Shown: positions 25,537-33,700, counted from the stretch's first letter. The stretch: 33,786 bases of DNA from Flavobacteriaceae bacterium (GCA_002862705.1 PKDU01000061.1:1-33786), one strand, 5' to 3'. The notes: a model not told the origin generated them from the letters alone. A program made the numbers and translations.

Positions 25537-26646
25537 ATGGTTGTCTTAGTTGCGCCAGTCCATCCGCTTAGAGGGGGTATTGCAGACACCACTGCTGCAT
25601 TCGCGCAAAGCCTTATCCAACAGGGCCAAGAAGTATGTGTCGTTTCCTTCACAACACTCTACCCAAAAATAATATTCCCTGGAAAAACGCAGTATGCAGC
25701 AGATGAAAAAGAGCTCGATTTTACTACTGTAAATGCGATCAATACCCTAAATCCATTAAGTTGGTTACGTACAGCTAAGCGCATTCAATCGCTAAAACCG
25801 AAGTTGGTGGTTTTCCGCTACTGGACGCCTTGGCTGGCGATGTGTTATGCCGCCATCGCAAAAAATATTAACGCAAAAAAAATAGGTTGGGTGGACAATG
25901 CCTTTCCGCACGAACGCAAAACAGCCGATAAACTTTTACTCAATACGTTTTTAGGGCGTGTAGACGAGGTCTTGTGCATGTCACCATCCGTATCAAAGGA
26001 ACTAAAAAAACACACCCAAAAAAACATAACCACTTCTTTTCACCCCGTGGACACGAATCTTCCAACGTCAATTACCCAAGAGGTTGCCAAAGAAAAATTG
26101 GCCCTAGATGCTAGTTTGGAGTACCTGTTGTTTTTTGGCTTAATACGCCCTTACAAAGGACTGGACTTATTGATAAAATCCTTACCGCAATTGCGACACA
26201 ACAAACCCAACACAAGACTTTTAATTGTTGGTGAACCTTACGAACCCTTGCGCAAATACCGCGAATTGGTGGCATCGCTAAAGGTAGATGATATGGTATT
26301 TTTCCACGATCGCTTTGTGCCCACGGAGCAAATCCCACTGTGGTTTGGTGCCTGTGATTGGGTTGTGCAACCCTATAAATCAGCGACGCAAAGTGGTATT
26401 ACCCCCATGGCCATTCACTATGCCAAACCGAGTGTAGTAACCCATGTCGGTAGCTTATCCGATGGCATTACAGCCAAAACAGGCCTTGTTTGCGAACCTA
26501 ACCCCACTGCCCTATCTCAAACCATAGCGAAGGCATTGACAGAAAAAAATCAGTTTACCGATATAAAAGCTTACAAATCGCTTCAAGAAAAAAGAAGCTG
26601 GACTGCTTTTTGCAAGGATTTTATCGATACATTTATAAAAACATAA
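25537..26646 (+). CDS. Glycosyltransferase, GT-B fold (GT4-like)
   Basis: A 369-residue cytoplasmic or membrane-peripheral sugar transferase. The N-terminal Rossmann half has the acceptor-side glycine loop (PLRGGIADT, 10-18). The C-terminal half has FFGLIRPYKGLDLL (199-212), with the Arg/Lys pair that contacts the donor phosphates, and a QPYKSATQSGITPMA donor-site segment (278-292), where the usual EGFG-type acidic motif is replaced by TQSG. The ATG is one base after the secA stop, so it is co-transcribed and probably translated by coupling. The acceptor and the sugar are unknown. A biofilm, capsule or LPS role cannot be chosen from the sequence. Confidence 0.82.
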   Translation: MVVLVAPVHPLRGGIADTTAAFAQSLIQQGQEVCVVSFTTLYPKIIFPGKTQYAADEKELDFTTVNAINTLNPLSWLRTAKRIQSLKPKLVVFRYWTPWLAMCYAAIAKNINAKKIGWVDNAFPHERKTADKLLLNTFLGRVDEVLCMSPSVSKELKKHTQKNITTSFHPVDTNLPTSITQEVAKEKLALDASLEYLLFFGLIRPYKGLDLLIKSLPQLRHNKPNTRLLIVGEPYEPLRKYRELVASLKVDDMVFFHDRFVPTEQIPLWFGACDWVVQPYKSATQSGITPMAIHYAKPSVVTHVGSLSDGITAKTGLVCEPNPTALSQTIAKALTEKNQFTDIKAYKSLQEKRSWTAFCKDFIDTFIKT

Positions 26647-26650
26647 ACAT

Positions 26651-27313
26651 ATGCCTACTGCTTATCTATCATTAATTGCCGCATTTCAATTGCTCTCATG
26701 TTCCTTTTCAGCACCTAAACCTATTGACAACCCTAAGCCAGTAGCAACAAACGAATACCCCCTTCCCCAAGGGCATGAGGTTGCCTATTTTGCTTCAGGA
26801 TGCTTCTGGTGTGTCGAAGCCGTCTTTGAGCAAGTCACAGGCGTGCACGAAGCTATTTCTGGCTATGCTGGAGGAACTACCAAAAACCCTACCTACAATC
26901 AGGTAGTCACAGGAAGAACAGGACATGCAGAGACTACAAAAGTGATTTATGACAAAGACAAGGTGTCCTTTGAAACCCTAGTAACGGTATTCTTTGGCTC
27001 CCACGACCCTACTACACTAAACCGCCAAGGGCCAGACCGGGGAACACATTACCGTTCCATAGCTTTTTATGAAACCGCGGAGGAAAAAGAAATCATCGAA
27101 GAAATCATTCAAAAATTGACAACAGCCAAACGCTATCCCGACCCCATTGTTACTGAAGTGAAGAAATTCGATGTGTTTTACCAAGCCGAGGACTACCATC
27201 AGGACTACGAAAAAAACAATCCTAATAATCCCTACATAAGAGCGGTATCTAAACCGCGGGTGAGTGCCTTTTTACAGAACTACCCCGAGTTGATTAAATC
27301 GGATTTGGAGTAA
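26651..27313 (+). CDS. msrA: Exported peptide methionine sulfoxide reductase MsrA
   Basis: It reduces S-methionine sulfoxide in damaged proteins. It has 220 residues. The first 17 (MPTAYLSLIAAFQLLSC) form a lipoprotein-type signal with Cys17, and after a Pro-rich linker the MsrA domain starts near residue 43. The catalytic motif is GCFWC (50-54) with Cys51, followed by SGYAGGTTKNPTYNQV and TGHAETTKVIYD; YHQDYEKNNPNNPY is the conserved late block. Export means it repairs envelope proteins, needing a periplasmic reductant. It follows the glycosyltransferase gene by four bases. No msrB is fused or adjacent. Confidence 0.94.
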   Translation: MPTAYLSLIAAFQLLSCSFSAPKPIDNPKPVATNEYPLPQGHEVAYFASGCFWCVEAVFEQVTGVHEAISGYAGGTTKNPTYNQVVTGRTGHAETTKVIYDKDKVSFETLVTVFFGSHDPTTLNRQGPDRGTHYRSIAFYETAEEKEIIEEIIQKLTTAKRYPDPIVTEVKKFDVFYQAEDYHQDYEKNNPNNPYIRAVSKPRVSAFLQNYPELIKSDLE

Positions 27314-27357
27314 TCTTACTTCTTAAATACGCTGTTTCTAATTGTCTTTTACAAAAG

Positions 27358-27375
27358 TATAGTATTATTACTATA
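27358..27375 (+). promoter_or_regulatory. Inverted repeat over the hicAB promoter: probable HicB operator
   Basis: TATAGTA, TTAT, TACTATA: seven-base arms at 27358-27364 and 27369-27375, perfect. The right arm runs into the -7 box. HicB antitoxins with a helix-turn-helix domain repress their own promoter through such repeats; assignment here is inferred from position. Confidence 0.55.
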
Positions 27376-27379
27376 TTTG
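27372..27379 (+). promoter_or_regulatory. -7 box of the hicAB operon
   Basis: TATATTTG, an exact TAnnTTTG. It predicts a start near 27383 and a leader of about 22 bases to the GTG at 27405. Confidence 0.6.
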
Positions 27380-27404
27380 ATATGTTGAACTATTGCCCCA
27401 AACC

Positions 27405-27584
27405 GTGAAGTACAGTGCCTTTTTGAAGCGAATAAAAAAGAATGGTTGGCAACTGTTACGACAAGGGAAGGGAAGTCATGAGATATGGGAAAAACATGGA
27501 AAAAAGGTGTCTATTCCAAATCATGGGGCTAAAGAAATGCCGAAAGGCTTGGAAAAGAAATTGAAAAAAGAAATGGGGCTCTAA
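27405..27584 (+). CDS. hicA: HicA toxin (mRNA interferase)
   Basis: A 59-residue toxin of the HicA family, a double-stranded-RNA-binding-like fold that cleaves mRNA. It shows the whole domain: FLKRIKKNGWQLLRQGKGSHEIWEK with catalytic His25, then KKVSIPNHGAKEMPKGLEKKLKKEMGL. I choose the GTG at 27405, giving MKYSAFLKRI, the usual family N-terminus; a TTG at 27393 would add four residues (Pro-Gln-Thr among them) without homology. HicB follows after 25 bases. The protein is complete and basic, as expected for an active toxin. Confidence 0.9.
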   Translation: MKYSAFLKRIKKNGWQLLRQGKGSHEIWEKHGKKVSIPNHGAKEMPKGLEKKLKKEMGL

Positions 27585-27609
27585 TGGCTAATTTTAGAAA
27601 TTAAGAATT

Positions 27610-28008
27610 ATGAAAACATTAAAAATTGTCATTGAAAAAAGCAGTGATTCCTTTGGAGCATATGCACAAGACGTGAACGGAATTTATGGTGCTGGAGATA
27701 CATTAGCTGAAGTGAAACAATCTATAAATGATGCTATTGACAACATAAAAACGTTCGACGAAAAAGACATTCCCGAAATTTTAAAAGAAGACATCGAACT
27801 TGTTTTTGTATTTGAAACACAAAGTTTTTTGGAATATTATGACAGTATATTTACCCGCGCAGCTTTAAGTCGTTTGACAGGTATAAACGAAAAACAACTG
27901 GGACACTATATGCAAGGACTGCATAAACCTAGAAAAGACAAAGCCGAAAAAATAGAAAAAGCACTTCATAACCTTGGTGAAGAACTTTTATCGGTAGCGC
28001 TTGTGTAA
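27610..28008 (+). CDS. hicB: HicB antitoxin with helix-turn-helix domain
   Basis: A 132-residue antitoxin. Residues 1-70 form the HicB partial RNase H-like fold that blocks HicA (KIVIEKSSDSFGAYAQDVNGIYGAGDTLAEVKQSINDAI). Residues 72-128 form a C-terminal XRE-type DNA-binding domain (TRAALSRLTGINEKQLGHYMQGLHKPRKDKAEKIEKAL) that would bind the operator over the promoter. The order toxin then antitoxin is normal for hicAB. No obvious terminator follows; the 127 bases to the convergent PAP2 gene hold only weak hairpins. Both genes look intact. Confidence 0.9.
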   Translation: MKTLKIVIEKSSDSFGAYAQDVNGIYGAGDTLAEVKQSINDAIDNIKTFDEKDIPEILKEDIELVFVFETQSFLEYYDSIFTRAALSRLTGINEKQLGHYMQGLHKPRKDKAEKIEKALHNLGEELLSVALV

Positions 28009-28135
28009 AGCAATTTACCTGCTTGTTAATACAACGCCACAATGCAATACAATCGTCTAGAACAGCAAAACTATATTTCTGTTTAGTGAAGATTTACAGA
28101 TTTATTAAAAAATCGTTACAGATGGAAATACTGCA

Positions 28136-28696
28136 TCAAATCGGATTTGGGATAAAGCGTAAGTATAACTTAGCGAAGAGCCATCCACCAAAAACCCCGA
28201 AGAGCGTTCCGCTGATGACATCAAGCGGATAATGCACACCAATATAAATACGACTATAAGCCACCATTGCTGCTACCACAAATAGCAATCGTAGCAGTTT
28301 AAACTGTCTTGCGAAAAGCACCACAAAGAAGGTAGCCATAGCAAAGGAATTTGAGGCGTGTCCAGAAAAATATCCATACTTGCCTCCGCAGCCTGGTTTA
28401 ACCCGACGCATGATATCAGCTAGTTCGGCCTCATGACAAGGGCGCAGACGTTTAAATCCGTCTTTAAACAAGTTGGTTACTTGGTCGGTGAACGTAATAA
28501 GTATTGCAATGGCAAGTAACATCCAGAGTGTGTTTTTCCACCCCAAACACTTCCCCACAACAGCAGTGAGTATGGCATAAAAGCCAATAGTATATCGCTT
28601 GTCTGTGATTGTCATCCAAAAGCCATCAAAAGGCTCAGACCCAAGTCCGTTGAGCCATAAAAAAAGTTCTTGATCCCAAAGCAAAAGGGTGTCCAT
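28136..28696 (-). CDS. PAP2 family phosphatase
   Basis: A 186-residue inner-membrane phosphatase with about five or six helices. The three PAP2 motifs are present: KDGFKRLRP (Lys78, Arg85), GYFSGHAS (Ser111-His113), and SRIYIGVHYPLD (Arg149, His155, Asp159). Candidate substrates are undecaprenyl pyrophosphate or lipid A phosphate; the sequence does not decide. It is the last gene of the mscS operon, its ATG overlapping the previous stop by one base (TGATG). Confidence 0.9.
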   Translation of the reverse strand: MDTLLLWDQELFLWLNGLGSEPFDGFWMTITDKRYTIGFYAILTAVVGKCLGWKNTLWMLLAIAILITFTDQVTNLFKDGFKRLRPCHEAELADIMRRVKPGCGGKYGYFSGHASNSFAMATFFVVLFARQFKLLRLLFVVAAMVAYSRIYIGVHYPLDVISGTLFGVFGGWLFAKLYLRFIPNPI

Positions 28697-28929
28697 CAGT
28701 CGGTATATTTGTTTACTTCATTGTCATAGAATTCGGTTGCGCGTTCAATCCATAAGGCAACTTCTTCTGTAGCACTTTCTTTATCTTCTTTGGTAAAGGT
28801 TTCCCACCATTCGAGTTCGTCATTGGCCAAGTTCAGTATAAAGCGTGGAAACTGTGTGTGTACCACAAAAACCGCATCCGGGTGTTCTGCGTTGTCCGCA
28901 AGTAAAAATGTTGGAATAGTGTCAGCCAT
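28696..28929 (-). CDS. Small acidic protein conserved in Flavobacteriia, function unknown
   Basis: A 77-residue acidic protein with no signal peptide or membrane helix. It has a short beta-rich N-terminal half (IPTFLLADNAEHPDAVFVVHTQFPRFIL) and an acidic helical C-terminal half (ELEWWETFTKEDKESATEEV..WIERATEFYDNEV). I believe similar proteins occur in related genomes but know no function. It overlaps the MATE gene upstream by eight bases and the PAP2 gene downstream by one, so it is translated as part of the operon. Confidence 0.75.
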   Translation of the reverse strand: MADTIPTFLLADNAEHPDAVFVVHTQFPRFILNLANDELEWWETFTKEDKESATEEVALWIERATEFYDNEVNKYTD

Positions 28930-30286
28930 TTGTGCGTATTAGTTTATTGGATAAGTATCTAAAGCGAAGATACAATAACAATGAAGAAACCACGAGACCA
29001 AGGCAGAGGCCAATCCATACGCCTCTTGCGCCCATAGCTGCTTCTACACTCAAGTAAAGGATCACAGGCACCCCTATTAGGACATAAGCCAAGAAGGTAA
29101 TCCAAGTAGGAATACGTACGTCTTGTAAACCCCTTAAACTCCCCAAAGCCACCACTTGGGCTCCGTCGAAAATTTGAAAAAAAGCTGCAATAAACAAAAG
29201 GGATCCTGCCAGTTCTGCTACCGCAAATGTATCTAAGCCAGTGGCCGAGTCGAGATATAACCAAGGAAGCCATTCATTGCATGCAACAAAGACACCTGCG
29301 AAAACGACATCCAATAAAAGTGTAAGTAAGAATACAGATAATGCAATGCGTTTCAATTCGCCAAAGGCCTTAAAACCCTTTTGGTTACCCACACGGATGG
29401 TCGCTGCCACACTTAACCCCATGGCAACCATAAAGGTCATGGAAGAAAGGTTAAGTGCAATTTGATTGGCCGCTTGGGCATCCTTGCTTAAAAATCCGCA
29501 TACCCAGATGGCGAACGTAAAAAAACTAACCTCAAAAAACATTTGGAGGGATGAGGGCAAGCCCAATTGCAACAATTGATTTAATTCTTTTTTATACAAC
29601 CGTTTAGGGACCAACTGCCGTATGATTGTGGCCGTTCTTGGATCTCGATAGAGTAATATGACAACAAAAATCAACATGGTTACTCTTGACGCCAAAGTTC
29701 CCACAGCAGCTCCGGTAACGCCCCATTTGGGAAATATCCATATGCCAAAAATGAGGAAGTAATTGATGACAACATTTACCACATTGGCCAGTACCGTAGC
29801 ATACATGGAGTAGCGGGTAAGCGACATGCCGTCGGCAAACTGTTTAAACGCTTGAAAAACAACTAAGGGTAATAAGGAAACCGCCACCCAGTTTAAGTAG
29901 GGAAAAGCCAGTGCAACTACCTCAGGCTTCTGTCCCATTTTAAAAAGCAGTGGCTTGGCGATGTAAACACCAAGAAACAAAACCACACCAAGGATGATAC
30001 AAAGTCGTAAACCCTCGTGTAATACCTTTTGAAGTGCATGCTGATTTTGTTCGGCATCAGCTTCGGCAATAAGTGGGGTGATGGCTGTTGAGAACCCAAT
30101 ACCAATCGACATGGCGATAAAAACAAAACTGTTGCCCAAAGAAATGGCAGCCAATTCGGTAGTTCCCAATTGCCCTACCATGATGTTATCGACAAATTGC
30201 ACCAAGGTATGGCCTACCATACCTAGCATCACGGGCCAGGCTAAACGTAGGTTGGTTTTAAATTCTTTGGTGTATTGCTGGAGCAT
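28922..30286 (-). CDS. MATE family efflux transporter
   Basis: A 454-residue inner-membrane antiporter of the NorM-like MATE group, exporting cationic drugs or metabolites against Na+ or H+. Twelve hydrophobic helices in two halves are visible. The N-terminal half opens with LRLAWPVMLGMVGHTLVQFVDNIMVGQLGTTELAAISLGNS, the family hallmark; the second half opens with ELNQLLQLGLPSSLQMFFEVSFF. It follows the M28 peptidase gene by 11 bases and overlaps the next gene by eight. The substrate is unknown. Confidence 0.93.
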   Translation of the reverse strand: MLQQYTKEFKTNLRLAWPVMLGMVGHTLVQFVDNIMVGQLGTTELAAISLGNSFVFIAMSIGIGFSTAITPLIAEADAEQNQHALQKVLHEGLRLCIILGVVLFLGVYIAKPLLFKMGQKPEVVALAFPYLNWVAVSLLPLVVFQAFKQFADGMSLTRYSMYATVLANVVNVVINYFLIFGIWIFPKWGVTGAAVGTLASRVTMLIFVVILLYRDPRTATIIRQLVPKRLYKKELNQLLQLGLPSSLQMFFEVSFFTFAIWVCGFLSKDAQAANQIALNLSSMTFMVAMGLSVAATIRVGNQKGFKAFGELKRIALSVFLLTLLLDVVFAGVFVACNEWLPWLYLDSATGLDTFAVAELAGSLLFIAAFFQIFDGAQVVALGSLRGLQDVRIPTWITFLAYVLIGVPVILYLSVEAAMGARGVWIGLCLGLVVSSLLLYLRFRYLSNKLIRTNG

Positions 30287-30297
30287 TTTAGGGTGTG

Positions 30298-31701
30298 TTA
30301 GCGCGCAAAACTATTATCGGATGGCACAGCCAATCCGTACTTATCGTATAAGTATATAAGTGAAGTCATGGTAGCGGCACCAAGCTCAAGTTCTCTTTTG
30401 TTTACGGCATCAAAAGTGTCGTTTTCAGCGTGATGATGGTCAAAATAGCGTTGTGAGTCTGGGCGTAATCCAGCCAAAACATTGTATTTATTTTTAAGCG
30501 GACGTACGTCTGCACCACTACCCCCTTTTTCAAAATAATGAATGAGATAAGGCTTAAACAAAGGCTTCCATGACACTACCTGGGCAAATTCTTCATCAGA
30601 ACAATCAAATGAAAATCCACGGGGAGTAAATCCGCCTGCATCAGACTCCAATGCAAATATGTGTCGTTCACCTGCTAGCAGTGCGTTATCGGCATAGGCA
30701 TTCCCGCCTCTAAGTCCGTTTTCTTCGTTCATAAACAACACAACACGTATGGTACGCTTTGGTTTATAGCCCGTGGCTTTAAATAAGCGCAATACTTCCA
30801 TAGACTGCACCACTCCTGCCCCATCGTCATGCGCCCCATCGCCTAAATCCCAGGAATCCAAGTGACCACCTACTACGATAATATCATTTGGAAATTCACT
30901 TCCAGTGATTTCGCCAATAACATTATGCGACCAGACATCGGGATAGGTTTTACATTGTTGACGGAATAAAAACTTAAGCGCTGGCTCAAGCTTTAATAGA
31001 CTGCTTAATTTTTCAGCTGCATTGGTGCTTATGGCAGCTGCAGGGATACGTTTAGACACGGCTTGGTCACCATAGCTCATCGCACCTGTATGCGGCAAAT
31101 CGTCAAGACGTAAATTCATAGAGCGGACAATAACGCCAACAGCTCCGTACGCGCTTGCCTCTTTGGCACCACTATAACGCTGATCAACACATCCAGAATA
31201 AGCCTGAAAAGTACTGATAAGATCGGCTTGCATGGGGCGGTTAAAAAAGACGATTTTTCCTTCAATTTGTTCGCTGCCCAACGCTTTGAGCTCTTCAATG
31301 CCTTGCACTTCAACAACAGGAGCCTTTAGGCCAACGGAAGGTGTTGCCACGGAACCACCAAGGGCTGTTATGGGCACATTAAAGGTTACGCCAGGGGCTG
31401 TTTCTATCAGCGCAAACTCTTTTGAACCCCTTACCCATTTGGGTACTTTAACAGGTTGCAAGTAAACACGGTCAAGCCCTAATGAATCAAGTTCTGCTTT
31501 GGTCCAAGCCACAGCGCGCTCAGCGCCTAATGAGCCAGACAAGCGGCTGCCAATACGATTGGTCAGGTAATCCAACCATTGGTAAGCGTTTCCCGCCAAT
31601 AGTGAAGTGTCAAAAAAAGATTTGAGTTGTTTTTCATCGTCTAGATTGGGTTGGGCGCAAAGCGCAACACTAAAAAAGAGAAAAAAGAGAATTCTTATCA
31701 T
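30298..31701 (-). CDS. Exported M28 family zinc aminopeptidase/carboxypeptidase
   Basis: A 467-residue secreted peptidase. A signal peptide (MIRILFFLFFSVALCAQ) is followed by an N-terminal part with a PA-like insert (about 110-240) and the M28 catalytic domain. Metal and catalytic residues: His280 (GGHLDSW), Asp292 (GAHDDGAG), Glu326-Glu327 (MNEENG), Asp354 (ESDAGG) and a His in the HHHAENDTFD segment (422-424). No C-terminal sorting domain is seen, so it is probably periplasmic. It lies 8 bases after the response regulator gene, inside the six-gene operon. Confidence 0.92.
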   Translation of the reverse strand: MIRILFFLFFSVALCAQPNLDDEKQLKSFFDTSLLAGNAYQWLDYLTNRIGSRLSGSLGAERAVAWTKAELDSLGLDRVYLQPVKVPKWVRGSKEFALIETAPGVTFNVPITALGGSVATPSVGLKAPVVEVQGIEELKALGSEQIEGKIVFFNRPMQADLISTFQAYSGCVDQRYSGAKEASAYGAVGVIVRSMNLRLDDLPHTGAMSYGDQAVSKRIPAAAISTNAAEKLSSLLKLEPALKFLFRQQCKTYPDVWSHNVIGEITGSEFPNDIIVVGGHLDSWDLGDGAHDDGAGVVQSMEVLRLFKATGYKPKRTIRVVLFMNEENGLRGGNAYADNALLAGERHIFALESDAGGFTPRGFSFDCSDEEFAQVVSWKPLFKPYLIHYFEKGGSGADVRPLKNKYNVLAGLRPDSQRYFDHHHAENDTFDAVNKRELELGAATMTSLIYLYDKYGLAVPSDNSFAR

Positions 31702-31709
31702 CGTGGTAT

Positions 31710-32855
31710 TTATGTAAGGGTGTATGTTGAAACATCTTGTGCGGATATTTGATGTCCCCCTAAAATATGCAATCGCTCAATAAAATTACGCAATTGTCTA
31801 ATATTGCCTGTCCAATCCATTTTCTGGAGTGCGTCAACTGCATCTGGTAGGAGTTCCTTTTTTGGGGTTAAAAGTGATAAAAAATGAGTTGCCAAAAGAG
31901 GAATGTCATCTCTTCGGTTATTCAGCGCAGGCACATGGATTTCAATCACAGCCAATCGGTGATACAAGTCTTCACGAAAGCGATTTTGTGCAATTTCTTC
32001 TTTGATATTTTTGTTGGTCGCAGCAATCACGCGAACATCTACTGCAATGGTTTTATCACTTCCAACGCGTTGAATCTTATGTTCTTCCAGTGCACGTAAG
32101 ACTTTGGCTTGTGCAGCAAGACTCATATCTCCGATTTCGTCTAAAAAAAGAGTACCCCCTTGGGCCTGCTCAAAAGTCCCTTTGCGGTCTTTGTGGGCAG
32201 AAGTAAATGCCCCTTTCATATGTCCAAAAAGTTCACTTTCAATAAGCTCCGAAGGAATCGCAGCACAATTGACCTCTACAAAGGGTTTACTGGAGCGGTT
32301 ACTTTTAAAATGTAATGCTCTTGCAACCAATTCTTTACCGCTGCCATTGGGTCCTTGAACCATTACCCTAGCCATGGTTGGCGCTACCTTTTCTACCATG
32401 TTGTGAATGGTCTGAATGGCTTCTGAATTTCCAATCATGGTATACTGCTTGGGAACAGCAATTTTCTTGGTCTTTTTTTTGGGTGCTGGGGTTCGTTGAA
32501 GGGCAGCATTGACCGTCTGTAACAAATGGTTTAAGTCTGGTGGTTTTGAAATATAATCATAGGCACCCATACGCATCGCCTTAACGGCGGTTTCCAAATC
32601 GCCATGACCGGATATCATTACCACAGCCGATTGGGGAGATACTTTTTGAATATGTGCCAAGACCTCAATACCGTCTTTTTTAGGCATTTTTATGTCACAA
32701 AGCACAAGGTCATAAGACTTCTCGTCCACCATAGTTATGGCTTCTACACCATCAACAGCCTCACTTACATTGATATTGTTGTCCACATCAACAAGAATCT
32801 TCCTGAGCACACGACGGATGTTTGCTTCGTCCTCAACAATTAAAATTTGTGCCAT
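31710..32855 (-). CDS. NtrC-type response regulator lacking a DNA-binding domain
   Basis: A 381-residue two-component regulator. The receiver domain (1-120) has the acidic pair in VEDE, phospho-acceptor Asp54 (LCDIKMP) and Lys104 (YISKPPD). The sigma-54 AAA+ domain (about 138-365) has Walker A GPNGSGKE (168-175), the sigma-54 contact loop GAFTSA (215-220; GAFTGA is the usual wording), Walker B LFLDEIGD (236-243) and the GNIRQLRN sensor II. The protein then stops within about 24 residues, so the usual C-terminal Fis-type helix-turn-helix is missing. Its ATG abuts the mscS stop (TAAATG). No histidine kinase is in the window. Confidence 0.92.
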   Translation of the reverse strand: MAQILIVEDEANIRRVLRKILVDVDNNINVSEAVDGVEAITMVDEKSYDLVLCDIKMPKKDGIEVLAHIQKVSPQSAVVMISGHGDLETAVKAMRMGAYDYISKPPDLNHLLQTVNAALQRTPAPKKKTKKIAVPKQYTMIGNSEAIQTIHNMVEKVAPTMARVMVQGPNGSGKELVARALHFKSNRSSKPFVEVNCAAIPSELIESELFGHMKGAFTSAHKDRKGTFEQAQGGTLFLDEIGDMSLAAQAKVLRALEEHKIQRVGSDKTIAVDVRVIAATNKNIKEEIAQNRFREDLYHRLAVIEIHVPALNNRRDDIPLLATHFLSLLTPKKELLPDAVDALQKMDWTGNIRQLRNFIERLHILGGHQISAQDVSTYTLT

Positions 32856-33674
32856 TTATTTAGGTGTATGTATTACGCGTTGTGGGAAAGGAATTTCGAT
32901 ACCATTGCGTTTTAATGCTTTCTCAATAGCAAATCTGATATCAGACTTAATCATGGCACCTTTGAATGCGTTTTCAGTAAATACAATTAAAGTAAAATCT
33001 AGGCTGCTGTCGCCAAAATCTTGAAACAGAAGTATGGGTTCTTTTTTCTTTGTTGCGTCGGGGTGCTGCATCGCAATTTCCAAAACTACTTTCTTGAATT
33101 TTTCGACATCAGTGCCATAAGCTACACCCACATTTATGGACTCTCCTGTGACCTTGTCGTTTTCCGTCCAATTAAAAAGAGTTGTTGTTAAATACTTGTG
33201 GTTGGGAATAACAAGCACCTTGTTGTCGCGTGTGACAGCTCTGGTAGTGCGCAGTGTTATGTTTTCGACCCGTCCAACTTTACCGTCAAGCTCAATAATA
33301 TCCCCAACGTGAACCGTTTGATCTATTAAAATAAAAATTCCTGAGATAATATCTTGAAAGAAGGTCTGCAAGGCAAAACCAACACCTACCAATAAGGCAG
33401 CTGATGCGGCTAAAAGTGCGTTTAAATTGACACCAGCATTTTGCAAAGCAAGCAATACGATTACCGTGTAAAGCAAATAATTAAAGAACGAGAATACAGG
33501 CTTAAATTTTCCTTTGCGCTCTTCAGATAATTTGCGTGTCAACAATCTGCGTACAAAACGCATAGTAAAGTATAGGGCAATGATTATTATAACCAAAACC
33601 AAAAAAGAACCAACGCTCATTTTTGCATCGCCTATACTAAAGCTGAACTGAAAGAATGACCTGATTTTTTCCAT
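32856..33674 (-). CDS. Small-conductance mechanosensitive channel, MscS family
   Basis: A 272-residue inner-membrane channel that opens under membrane tension to release solutes. Three membrane helices lie at about 20-40, 60-80 and 85-118. The pore helix reads AASAALLVGVGFALQTFFQDIISGIFIL, followed by the beta domain start HVGDIIELDGKVGRVENITLRTT and NHKYLTTTLFNWT. This is the size and layout of E. coli MscS. First gene of the mscS-to-PAP2 operon. A TATATTAG box (33678-33685) would start transcription at or next to the ATG. A minus-strand terminator lies just upstream. Confidence 0.93.
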   Translation of the reverse strand: MEKIRSFFQFSFSIGDAKMSVGSFLVLVIIIIALYFTMRFVRRLLTRKLSEERKGKFKPVFSFFNYLLYTVIVLLALQNAGVNLNALLAASAALLVGVGFALQTFFQDIISGIFILIDQTVHVGDIIELDGKVGRVENITLRTTRAVTRDNKVLVIPNHKYLTTTLFNWTENDKVTGESINVGVAYGTDVEKFKKVVLEIAMQHPDATKKKEPILLFQDFGDSSLDFTLIVFTENAFKGAMIKSDIRFAIEKALKRNGIEIPFPQRVIHTPK

Positions 33675-33700
33675 ACTCTAATATAAACAAAAAACTTGCT

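Noticed and set aside
27393-27404. TTG start for HicA at 27393
   Set aside because: It adds four residues without family similarity; the GTG at 27405 gives the standard N-terminus.
28009-28135. Direct repeat TTACAGAT (two copies) and weak hairpins between hicB and the PAP2 gene
   Set aside because: The repeats are short and AT-rich, with no attachment-site or terminator features; chance is sufficient.
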